Source: Sphagnum magellanicum (lineage: Eukaryota > Streptophyta > Sphagnopsida > Sphagnales > Sphagnaceae). Taken from it: a stretch of DNA of 64,000 nucleotides. The DNA is taken from NCBI GenBank assembly GCA_021904315.1, contig CM038914.1:8370001-8434000 (forward strand), given 5' to 3'. The first letter of the stretch is position 1, and each line of letters begins with the position of its first letter. The notes under the pieces were generated by a model, which had not been told where the DNA came from, did not search any database, and worked only from the letters and a program-made list of their open reading frames with translations. The translations under genes were made by a program, and so were the position numbers. Shown piece by piece: positions 12,423 to 23,050 of the stretch.

Positions 12423-13456
12423 TTGCGTTTGTGAGAAGATACCAGTCGTCTTCTTCTTCTTCTTCTTCTGTTTGCTCTCTCCAACTTCTTCCCGGTGTCA
12501 TTATTGCAGCAGCATCGTGAAGACGGTGGTGGTCGATGTACATCTACCAGTACAAGGAACTTCCTCAGTTCCATAACTTCATTTACTTCCCCCGCCTAAC
12601 TCCGATCTCCGAGAGTCTTCTGTGCTTCGCCAATATGATGATTGCTGTCGCTCGCGCACCCGAATTTTTAGCTGCATGCAAGAAGAAGAAGAAGAAGGAA
12701 ACAAGAAGCCAGGGACGAAAGGCATAATGAACACTCAGAAAAACCGTAACAATAACACCGAAAGCTTCATCTGCAAAGCGTTCAGACTGCACGTCTTCTT
12801 CACACATTGATTGCCTATCATGCCAAAGACGACGACGACGACAAAAGCAAAAAATTCAAAATCTTAAAGAAAACCACAACAAATCTCCCTCGAAAACACA
12901 GAGGAGCGCTTGTGGCTGTTATTACTCCTTTCCGAAAAATAACAAAAACTGCGCAAAATGAATGCAATACTGTAAAAGACGAGTTCCACAGCTTAGCTAT
13001 GCAAGTAATGCCTACTTCTTTTCCTTAAACCAAAACACAAAACACATGGCGAAGAAAGCTTTCAACGAAACCAAATACTAAAACAACAACAACAACAAAT
13101 GCCATACCTCTTGTGTCTTTCTCTTTGCTTGTGATTTCCTTTCCGTTTTTTGTTGTTAGCTCTTTGTCAATCTCTACTTATTGGACATGAGACATGTCAA
13201 TGCTGCTGCTGCTGAACTCATTTTTCTTCTGCTTCTGCTTCTTCTTCTTCTTCTTAAATCGAGAATCAAATCTGCATCATAACATTTGCATCGCGTCGTC
13301 GCAATGGCTCACAAATGCGCAACTCGTGAAACGGGGAGCAAATGGGAAGGAAGCAAGGAGAGGAAGGAACTAAGATTCGCAGAAGAAAAAAACAAAAGTA
13401 ATTTTGGTATCCGTTATTCGCTTTTTGGGCCTATTTTTATGCACACTTTTTTTTTT

Positions 13457-13491
<35 letters not shown>

Positions 13492-13520
13492 TCCTGACAA
13501 CAATGGAGAATCATAAGGTT
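12423..13520. other. Upstream region of the LRR kinase gene, rich in trinucleotide repeats
   Basis: This is the probable leader and promoter of the - strand LRR kinase. It contains (TTC)n at 12450-12470 and 13235-13254, (GAA)n at 12679-12698, (GAC)n near 12828, (AAC)n near 13083 and a poly(T) block at about 13447-13489. The short open frames read through these repeats and look non-coding. No clear TATA box could be assigned. Confidence 0.45.
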
Positions 13521-14987
13521 TTTTTTTTAAATATTTATTTATTTATTTATTTATTTAAATTTTGGGGGTAAACCTAGCACTCCAAAATCTGTGAACCACA
13601 CTTGACCCATCATCCTCCCCCAACTCACCCTTCTTTTTCCTGTACATCGTCATCTGGATTATTATCATCCGGATGATATCGATATCGAAGATGGGTTTTC
13701 ATTCATTGAGAAGAGAGTAACATGAATTTTCATCCATTATTTGTGACTTTTCGTTCATAAAAAAGGTAGTAGGAAGTTTACAAGACTTTCCATCCATCAA
13801 CAGAGGAGGGTTATTCTGGTGTCACTCTCAAAGCTCAACCTTAGGTTATCTCTCTGGTAACTGAGAGGTTAAACCTAGGCCCATCTCTATCAATAGGTAT
13901 TATTAGTACTACCATTGCTCATGGAGTAAAAGGTATTAGTAAAAAAATTAAGTGACAAACACAGTTAAGAATTTTCAAGGTTTTTTTTTTTTTTTTTTTT
14001 TTTTTTCCAAATTTGTGATATCAATGTTTTTTTAATTCTAATTCCACAAATTAGAAAAATTAGAGATAATTGAATTTTATAGTAGAAAAAAAATACAATA
14101 TAATGTCAAAACAACACAATTGAGTAATTAATTCATCTCTAATACATGAAGTGTTCAATCACCAATCCACATATCCTATTGAACATAATGAAACATCTAA
14201 TGATAAGTTTTGGGAGCTTTTTTCAGTTTGTAGAATTACTAACAAACTTGGGATTCCTATTCAAAATTATTGTAACACATTCAGCACTAGTGTGTCAAAT
14301 AATTAATTTTATTTGTTCAAAATTGTATTTTGGCATATTGTGCAACTTTAAAATTCAAAATTTTGACACCATAGTGAATAAAATTCTCCAAAATTGACAA
14401 TAATTTAAAAATAATTTCATTATTAATGAATAAATCCATAAAAATAATATGGTAGATGCATGCCATTCTTGATCTCTTCAATTGAATAAGAAGAGGTTAG
14501 TTGAGTCCCATATCAACCCATTATAATAATTAATTTTTTTAAAATTAATTTTAATTCCTCAAGTGGGTCCACTGGCGAGGATTCCAAGCATTATTAATTA
14601 GCATTAAATGGCAACTATACTAGTAGGTGGGCTGTAACATTTTTTACAAAATTTACCTACTATAAGTGGCGACCTAAGAAGTGCCTAGTTCTAGATGTGG
14701 CTAATTTAATTATTTATTAATTTATTAATTATGACTTAATTGTGTTTGAACCCCACAACTGACTACCCATAACGTCTCATATTATTTCAATTTTGCCAAA
14801 ATAGATTTTGATTTAGAATTTCATTTTGCACATGGCCCAATGACACAAGGGCCCATTAGTAAATAATTAATACATAGGTAAAGGGCTAGTGGGTTGCCAA
14901 TAGGAAGGTGATTAAAACAAAACCTGATCTAACCACCATGGTTAGTTAGAGAAATGAAACCTTAAAGAAAAGTGTTTTCTATCCGCC

Positions 14988-15027
14988 CATCATCCATCCA
15001 TTCATCTATCCATCCATCCATCCATCC
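14988..15027. repeat. (CCAT)n microsatellite
   Basis: An imperfect CCAT/ATCC tetranucleotide run of about 40 bases. Confidence 0.8.
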
Positions 15028-16095
15028 TGTGTTTGCATGCTTGTGGCTGTTGGTTCACTCTGGTCCTCAAGTGTGTGTGACCCACATACTCGGGCCCCTG
15101 AAGGCTGGAAAACATTAAAATAAGTAGTTCTCGGAAACCCCCCCCCCCCCCCCAACAACAACAACCCAAAAAAAAAAAAAAAAAAAAGTTATGGGCAAGT
15201 GGCCGTGCTACTGATTCTTACTGGCCTCCGGCTTTTTAAAGGTACCAGAGAAATGGGTTTTTGGTGGCCCTTTCACTGACATTGAAAACGGACAGACGAC
15301 AAAAAAAAAGTTCAGGAGTGTGCCAGAATCGGCACAAGTGCCCATTCTGCCTCTTCGAACAACTTCAGGGGAGGATGAATCGGCAAACCAACCGTGAACA
15401 TTACGAAAAAATTTGGAAATAATTTTTTTTTTCCCAAAATATTGATCTCCATCGTTCATTATTATTATTAATGACAGTCCGAACTTATGACGCATGGCCC
15501 ATTCTCCTTCCCCAAATGACTTCCGGGGACAATGAATCAGTCACCCCCACTTCCAATGGTCGGAAACCGATCACCTCAACCGTGGTTACCCTAGTTACAC
15601 TGTGATTAATAGAAAGGGAGAAATTCATGAGCTAGATTTTCAATATCTTTTCCATCAATTTTCATCTCAATTTTTTTTCCAACTGAATTTTATTTTAATT
15701 TCATTTCATTTAATCAGAATTAATTTTTTAAATTTTAAATTCCATTAAATTTATTTAAATTTAAATTTCATTCAATTATTTTAATTTAATTCAATAATTC
15801 CAAAATGTATTTGAATTGAATTGAATTGAACTGAATTTCACATGAAAGTTGCAAGAAATATTCAATCTCTGCATTTGAAATGGAACTTAATTTTCACCAA
15901 AAAAATCAATTCATTTTTTTCATCAATTGTTTTCGGTGAATTTTCACATTATGGCAACAAAACAAAAATAAAATAGTGTAATTATTTTTTTAATTGCTAA
16001 GATTTTTGAAAATTCTCACCAAACTTTCAAATCCACAAAACTGAATAATTGTTTTTATTTATTTATTTATTTTAAAACCCTAGTTGGATGCTTGC

Positions 16096-16118
16096 ACCCT
16101 AAACCCTAAACCCTAAAT
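16096..16118. repeat. Interstitial telomeric tract (CCCTAAA)3
   Basis: Three CCCTAAA units, the last slightly diverged, lie in the spacer upstream of RPA2. Confidence 0.8.
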
Positions 16119-16633
16119 CCTACACCCTCCGCCCAATCCCCAATCCCAATCTCCCAATAGGAAAAAAGATTAACCTTCTTGGATGCATATTGAGCTCTCT
16201 TATTGGCTGCATGAATTTTTATTTTTTTTCCAAAAAACTCTTTGTCATCATTTTTGGCCTGGGCTTAACACCCATTATTACCTAAGAAGGATGTAGCCCT
16301 AATTAGCCTACTTTGGTTAGAAAGTGACCACCCCAAGGGTGTTAGAGTGGTCAGAAAGTGACCACCTTAATGGAGTTGCCCTACTTAAACTGTGGTTAGA
16401 AAGTGACCATCTTGAGGCAGTAGTAATAAATAGCCGTGACCCCACTTACCCATTTCTTTATTTGATGTTTCTTTTCACAAGTTTTAATTCATTTAGTAGG
16501 CCATGAAACCACCCTCCCCCTCCCTTCTTTTATTTTCATCTCTTTTTCTTTTCTCCTGTCAACGGAAAATAAATGACCGTAGCAGAATTATTGGAGGGGT
16601 TGGCGGGGGGGGGGTCAGTCACGAAATTCTAAA

Positions 16634-17590
16634 CCGTCAAGATCTTTCTCCATCGGACGGTGCTGCGCATTCGAAGCAGGATCGGCGGGACCTGCATACC
16701 AGACCGGGTGCGAGTTTAATGATTTAGCTAGCGGTCCGTTGTGCCTAAAGAACTTTCGGTCACTGCTATTATCCAGTCGTTGGTAGTGAGATTGTCACCC
16801 GTCAAGATCTTTCTCCATCGGACGGTTCTGCGCATTCTAAGCAGGATTGGTCGGTTTTGATTGAACTAGCGGTCCGTTGCATTTAAGGTAAAAAGAACTT
16901 TCGGGTACTGGTATTATCCAGTGGTCAGTAAGCCAAATCCTCACCTGTTGGGATCTTTCTCCTTCGGACGGTCCTGCGCATTCTAATCAGGATGATTCAA
17001 GTGGCGGTCCGTTACGTGTAAGGTAAAAGAACTTTCGGGTACTGGTATTATCCAGTGGTTGGTAATCCAAATCCTCACCCGTTGAAATCCTTCTCCATCG
17101 GACGGTTCTGCGCATCTGAAGCAGGATTGGCGAGAGTCCCAGCCTTTTCATTTACTGGCGAGATTTCGCCAAAAAGAAAGAAAAAAAAGGGGAAAAAAAA
17201 ATGCTTCAAAACTCGAAAATGAAGTGGTTTTTCAGAGCCTTACTTCAATCGCCAGAAGTGAGGGGGTAATTTTTTTCAAATAGCCATATTTCTTCATTCG
17301 GTTTTCTGTATGTAGCCAGAAATATAGAAGGATGATTAAAGATGTGTGCGTCATGTCTGGTTTATAGCCATATTTGGCTAAATCTTTCTAGAAATGATCG
17401 CCAGTTTGGCTAAATAAAAAGTTCCCCCAAAAAAAAAAGGGCGGGAGTCGTGACCTACTTGGCCGGGTACAAGTGTTTTGATTTAACTAACGGTCCGTTG
17501 TGTTAAAAACCTCCGGTTACTAGTATTACTCATCAGCACATTTCAAAGGACCTCCGGTTACTATTATTATCCAGTGGTCTGTACTTCGTC
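16634..17590. repeat. Four diverged ~135-165 bp tandem repeats in the RPA2 upstream region
   Basis: Monomers A 16634-16798, B 16799-16943, C 16944-17078 and D 17079-~17590 (D is split by an insertion). Each begins with an ATC-TTTCTCC(A/T)TCGGACGGT-CTGCGCAT block, continues with GCGGTCCGTTG and AAGAACTTTCGG, and A-C end with a TATTATCCAGT segment. In B and C this is the perfect inverted repeat ACTGG-TATTAT-CCAGT. The array ends within about 215 bases of the RPA2 start codon, so it covers the likely proximal promoter. Function is unknown; repeated regulatory elements are plausible. Confidence 0.85.
17145..17438. repeat. ~294-bp insertion splitting the fourth promoter repeat
   Basis: The fourth monomer is collinear with monomer A up to about 17144 and resumes at about 17439. 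Similar GAGTC-containing 14-base segments flank the insert (17131-17144 and 17441-17454), which could be an imperfect target duplication. Inside, ACTGGCGA-like motifs recur in both orientations (near 17154, 17254 and 17399). It has no coding content and its family was not recognised. Confidence 0.55.
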
Positions 17591-17598
17591 TTCCCGCC
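17591..17598. promoter_or_regulatory. E2F-like site upstream of RPA2
   Basis: TTCCCGCC matches the E2F core closely, about 207 bases before the RPA2 ATG. Two further GGCGGGA-type cores lie in the repeat block (near 16684 and 17440). Replication genes are often E2F targets in plants. The match is short and could be chance. Confidence 0.4.
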
Positions 17599-17804
17599 CT
17601 TCGTGAGGCGCTCCTCTTGGCTCTTCCGCGCTTTGCTTCTCAGACGTGTGTTTGTTTTCTGGATTTCTGTGAGCTTTTCTCGCACCGCTGTCTATCTGCC
17701 GACGGCCTTTTTTCTTTGCTTGTGTCTTGTTTTTGTTTGCTCGTGATTTGCGTCTCTTACTGTGTAGAACAATTTTTTGGGCATTTGTTTCGCTGCAAAC
17801 AGGG

Positions 17805-20800
17805 ATGTATTCGGGTGCGGGAGGTGGAGATGGATCCATGTTTGCAGGGGGTGGTTTCATGCCCTCGCAATCTCAAGCGAATGACTTCGGTGGAGGCGGC
17901 GGTAGGGTACGTAACGCCTTTCTTTTCTCATAATAAACTCGCGAGTTTCTTGTTGTTGTTGCCTTCTTTGGGAGTTTTTCTTTTGTGGGTCCGAATGAAT
18001 TTCGCTCTTGTTTACGTAATTGAACGAAATTCGTTCTCGTCTCTAGTTTTAAGGAGAATCTAGCTTGGCTTTAGGTTCTCCACAATGTCTCCTTGCTGGA
18101 GCATGTTTTACAAGGGTTTAGGGTTTATGAGTGACCTCTTTTGAACAGAGAAGCGGCTCCCAGAACAGTGGGCTCCTACCATTGACAGCCAAGATGATCA
18201 GCCAAGCAATACAAAAGCCGTCCGACGAGAATTTCTACGTCGATGGAGTTGATGTGAACAATGTGCGTTTCTTATTTCTCTACGGGCGAAAGTTCTCGCA
18301 CATTAGCACCTATTTTCCTGGTCGTTGCACATTTGAAAATTCATGAAAATCCGAGTATTCCTTCAATGTCTGGTAGGCTGGTAACCCTAGATTATCAAGT
18401 ATAGAAATATTGGCCTGTTTCTATGTTCGATAATCTAGGTTTACCAGTCTTGCAGTTACACACCAAAATCTTATAAACCCTAGTACACTCTTTCACTGCT
18501 AATAAACCTTTCCACCTTAAACCCTAGCTGGTAAAGCCCCCTCAGCGTGGACCCCTATACAATGGATAGTATTGTCCAAAGTGGAGGTGACTTGTGTGAG
18601 TTTTTCAAAACAATGTTCAGGAGAAAGAAGTGGCTCTCTCAGATCTTAATTCTCTTTGGTCCAAGAGTTGGCTCTGCAGGTGACCCTGGTTGGGATGGTT
18701 CATGACAAAGAAGAGAGGGCAACAGATGTTTCATTTCAACTAGATGACACCACAGGTCAGATCGAGGTGAAACGTTGGTCAGTCCTGTTAACCCTTCTTG
18801 CTCACCACTCTCCATGGTGATGATCTTTTCCTTATGGCAATTATAGCATTTAACAGATGTAGGATGTTTTTGGCTGGTCAAATCATGCATGTGATGGATT
18901 CGCTGTGTATGGTTTTTTTGCAGTCTGTCTATACTATTGTTGTTGAGAAACCCATTCTCTGCGTATCACCTCAGAGTCTGATATCTATTTTTCTGAGAGC
19001 TTACTCTGAGAGTAAACAGTTTTAGTTGTCTATGGCTTTAGGAAATTCTAGCTGTGGGTTGCTCATCGAATAGTACACTTGATGGGCATTTATGGTGGAC
19101 ACTGTGGTGCAGGATTGATGGCCAAGAACAACATGAAATGCAGGAGATGAATAATATACGGTAGGCAGTATTCACTGGCACTGACTTCACAATTCTGGAA
19201 ATCACAATGTTTACTATGCTGGAGATAACTCAGCCAGAAATTGACTTTGGGTGGTCCTGCATTGATATGTTATGTTTGCATTTGGCCACAGGAATTTTAC
19301 ATATGTTCGAGTTCATGGCCACCTTCGATCATTTCAAGGGAAGCGGAATATAGTTGCCTTCTCCGTAAGGTAAGCAAAAACTTCTAGATCGTCACTGCAA
19401 TTTTATGGGTTTCATTGGTTTGTTTCCAGCATGTATCCCACCTGCTAGTCTCCAACAATTGGCTGTTTTTAGATTCTCCCCTTACACTTGATGCTTATCA
19501 TCAATTGTCCCACAGCTTTTCAGGCTTGGTTGCTGGTTCAAAAGGCAGCTCATGTTGACCTTGGATCTTACCATATTTGTTCTTGCTGGGGTAATGTCCC
19601 CATGAAGGGCCTTTTGAGCTTGTTTGATCCCAGAGCAGTACATGCTGATGTCAATTGTATGAACCCAGGCCCATTACAGATTTCAATGAGCTCACCTTTC
19701 ACTTCCTGGAAGTTATATATGTGCATCTCTCAAACATAAGAGCACAGGTAACAACTCTTTAGCAACCCGTGTTGAAGGGATTTTGCTCTGGGTTTTACTA
19801 TGGTGTATATTCCACATGCCTAGTGTGCTGACTTTTTGTAGGGCAAGCTGACTCAGAGTCCAGTATTTGAATATTGTTTAATGCCCTGAATTTCAGCATC
19901 ATTTCTTCCCAGTGAGCCTATATTTGCACTGTCAGATCATCTTCTCAATTGTCATCTTTCTAATTTCTCTCCATTACTTGAATCTAAAAACAAACAGAGA
20001 ACAAAGCTTTGTTTCCATCACATTCCCTTTCTCATGGGGCAGTCTTTGGATTCCTCAGGGTGGCACTGCAGCAGCTCCAACACATGCAGGTGCTGCAGGA
20101 GTTGGACCACATGGCACTGCAACAATTGCAACTAATCCCAGCCACTACAATCAGGTCACAGGCCATTTCACAATCATCAGTTGCCAGCTCAGTGCAACTA
20201 GAATGTCATATTGGTTTCACATGTGTCGCTTTCTTTGATTGGAGTTCATCAACTTCTGAGCTACTCTGCCATGATCTTGAGCTCTGTAAATGCATCCTTT
20301 TCTTGTAGTTTTACTGTTGCCTTCAATCATGCAAAGATGCCCAAATTATTTTCAACTGCAGATACCTCACAAAATTCTTGTCAAGGAAATAAGATTTTCA
20401 CACTCTTGCAGAAGTTCTTGTTTGTGTGATGTGTACAGTACTTGCCTCCTGCTTCAGCAATGGTGGGAGGTAATGTTGATGAATGCCAAAAGCGAGTGCA
20501 TATGATATTTGAGGAACCTGAGAGCCTGTATGCTATCTTTGCCTCTGTTTTTTGCCCTTTTGGGTCTCATTTGCAAAATAAAAGACTGCAGTGTACCTTC
20601 CTAAAGTGCCTAAAAGTCAGGGTTTGAAATGCTTGATATGGATTTAACACTCATAGAAAGTCCTTCTCAGGTGTCTTGGAACTTCCACTTCAAATTGTTG
20701 TCATGCCAACTCCAGAAAATTATCAGTAGCAAATTGTGGAAGGCTATTACACTTGTACTTTTCAACCAGCTGCTGACTGAAACCTGTGTTCAAATGTGCT

Positions 20801-21313
20801 ACTGCAGGTCAATTGAGCAGGGTCTGCATATTGACCAGGTAGCACAACGGATGGTAGGGTATTCGAGACAACAAGTCAAGTGAGTTTTCATTTCTTTGTC
20901 TTTTGACTCTCATCTGCGCATGAGCTTGATTTGTCCAGAGGTCACTGCAGTGACATGCATTCTAGAAAGGTAACTAAGAAATAAAAAATAATTGAGCTTC
21001 ATGTCTTTAAACTTGAAATAGATTGAGATTGGGCAGGCTGAATGCAACACCTGAATGCTATGCAGTAGTAACCAGACTTGGTGGTTTGTTTAGTGTTCAA
21101 TTTCACCTTTGATTTAGTCCAAGACTCTAGCTGAGAAAGGAGTGTTGCTAGCACAACTCCATGCTGTCATTAAGCTATTTCATGCCATTCTGAACCCCTT
21201 GCTGTGCATTTTGAATGGGTGTGCATTTTAGGGAGGCTATTGAGTTCTTGGTGAACGAGGGCTTCGTATATTCAACTATTGATGATGATCATTACAAGTC
21301 CACAAACGGCTAA
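17805..21313 (+). CDS. RPA2: Replication protein A 32-kDa subunit (RPA2)
   Basis: Exons: 17805-17906, 18149-18262, 18680-18777, 19113-19160, 19292-19369, 19669-19747, 20059-20154, 20439-20527, 20808-20879, 21232-21313. All junctions are GT-AG and phases join to 285 aa, close to plant RPA2 size (~280). The N-terminus is the Gly/Ser-rich phospho-region typical of RPA32 ([10 protein letters not shown], residues ~16-25). The OB fold runs ~40-165 with [33 protein letters not shown] and [15 protein letters not shown], then [14 protein letters not shown] and [12 protein letters not shown]. The C-terminal winged-helix protein-interaction domain ends in [15 protein letters not shown]. It is part of the RPA heterotrimer that binds single-stranded DNA in nuclear replication and repair. 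The ATG sits 3 bases after a possible acceptor (AACAG), so a spliced leader is possible. Upstream lies an unusual tandem-repeat block with E2F-like cores. Confidence 0.96.
18375..18450. repeat. 33-bp-arm hairpin in RPA2 intron 2
   Basis: The left arm (18375-18407) and right arm (18418-18450) are inverted copies with 5 mismatches, separated by a 10-base loop; the shared core is CCTAGATTATC. It could fold in RNA or be a tiny foldback element. There is no sign of coding. Confidence 0.75.
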
Positions 21314-22289
21314 TGGAAGATTAGCTGTTTGTTCAACCTTATTGGTTGTGTTTGGCTTGGAAATCATAATAAGTATCTTCTTACTATCTTTGCAAAGCCA
21401 ACGGTATTCTCTTAGTCTTGTCAGACCATTTTTGTTTTTGGGTTAAGAATTTGTCCTCCCTTTCGATAATTGGCTTTAAATAGGTCAATGCTGCAAACTG
21501 TTTCAGAACTGTTTCAAATTCTATTCCTTTCTATAAGATGTCCATTGAGAACATGCGGTATTTCCTCACTGTAGCAATTACTCAAACTTTAGCAAGGTTC
21601 TACACCCTTGCAAGGTTTTAGTTCTGATTGATAGACACAAAACTGCAAGCTTTTTCAATGCCTGAATCCCGTACACAAGCCGACTATCCTTTGGTGCAAT
21701 GGTTTGAGTCTTGCAGGGTAAAACCTTGAGCCTGGATTAAACAAGTATTATTGCTCATTCATTTGATATAGTTTCAAAAGGAATATATGTTCAAGAACTG
21801 CTTCTGAATATAACCAAACTTATAGCCAAAGTTGCACCATAAGCTGTTGAATGAGAAATGCAAGACGAATTGGCTACTATATGGCAACAAGCGTTTTTTG
21901 GGATTCTATGGGGTTTCAAGTTCGTTTTGTGGGCTTTCTACAAATTATTTATGCCAATGTACTTGTGATTCTTGAAAGTGAAAAAGTTTTTCTTTGTATC
22001 TTATGTCATGCCTTTACTTTGGGTTGTAATGTTTTAGGATCAAAACCTAGGGTGGGAAGGAGCTAATATCTTACAAAACAAAAGAAGTGGAACTTCCACC
22101 ATGAAGAAACATGGTGAATGTGAACAAACTAAAGGTCCTTGATGAGATTGCTCTACGATACAATGCAACAATTGATCCATCTGAGAAGCTTCAAACATAG
22201 AGAGATATGTGATTCTATGATCCATTTTGATTTTCTTCAATAATACCAAAACCTGAAAAAAAGATTAACAAAGACGCCCAGAAAAAAAA
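21314..22289. other. RPA2 downstream region
   Basis: Probable 3' UTR followed by non-coding sequence. Open frames at 21851-22066 and 22040-22249 have no recognisable motif. Confidence 0.45.
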
Positions 22290-23050
22290 AAAACAACCTT
22301 TCATTGATGTTTTTGCATTGCTTATTGTCAAGGGATTGCTCCTTTTAAGCATTGTAGAAAATATATGGATGAGGCTATTTTGCCTTGAGCAAGGACCCAC
22401 AATGGTGTTTCCATCAAAGAGAGCCTTGTAGAAGAGGTTTTATTTTTTATCATGAATTTGCATAGTTAAAAGTTTGTCTTGCCTCAAGTGAATGCTACAA
22501 CTTTTATCAATGCTACGTTTGACCTTTGAATGAAGAAACATGCATTTGATACATTTGTTCTTGTCTTAAAATTCTTTGATTATATGGATTAGGAGTCGAA
22601 GAGTGTGACAATAGATCTTTTTAAAGGTCTTGTCAATCAACTTCAAGTTTTGTTTGAAAAATATAAGCTTATTAATGAAATCATTTGTTATGTTAAGGAT
22701 GAAGGAACAAATTTGTGTACCTCGACAAATGTTTTTAGGTAGGTTGTTAGTTATGAGGATTTGGGGATACATATTACAAACACCATTTGAGAGTGATTGT
22801 TTGGATCATTTTTGTTTTTTGACGCTTGTTAATATCCCAATTGAGTTGAAAAGGTAAATGGAGTGAAGGTGTCCAAACAATAAGCATCAAATCTACTCAA
22901 GCTATCATACATGTTTGTATAATATGACCAAATAAATTTGGCAAAAGTAGGGTAGTATGGACAAAAGTTTGTCGAATGTGAGTATGTAGCCATGAATGTT
23001 AAGTACACTTATCAAAACAAGGTTTGCTTCCAAATTAGTTATGTTGTAGC
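22290..23050 (+). mobile_element. Decayed hAT-family transposase fragment
   Basis: Translated on the + strand across several stops and frame changes, this stretch matches the core of plant hAT (BED-type) transposases. In order: TFDL followed by HAFDTFVLV (~22520-22570), CYVKDEGTNL (~22690-22720), and IKTRFASKLV near 23010-23045, which corresponds to the family's VKTRFASKV segment. No intact frame remains, and terminal inverted repeats and target duplications were not found. It is an old, immobile remnant. Confidence 0.6.

Larger units (their letters stand above)
13521..16633. other. AT-rich gene-free spacer
   Basis: There is no gene and no recognised transposon protein. The stretch contains homopolymers (poly-T at about 13981-14006, poly-C then poly-A at about 15140-15187), AATT-rich tracts at 15660-15830, and a short motif AGAAAGTGACCA repeated three times between 16318 and 16410. 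It is probably old decayed repeat DNA. Confidence 0.5.
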
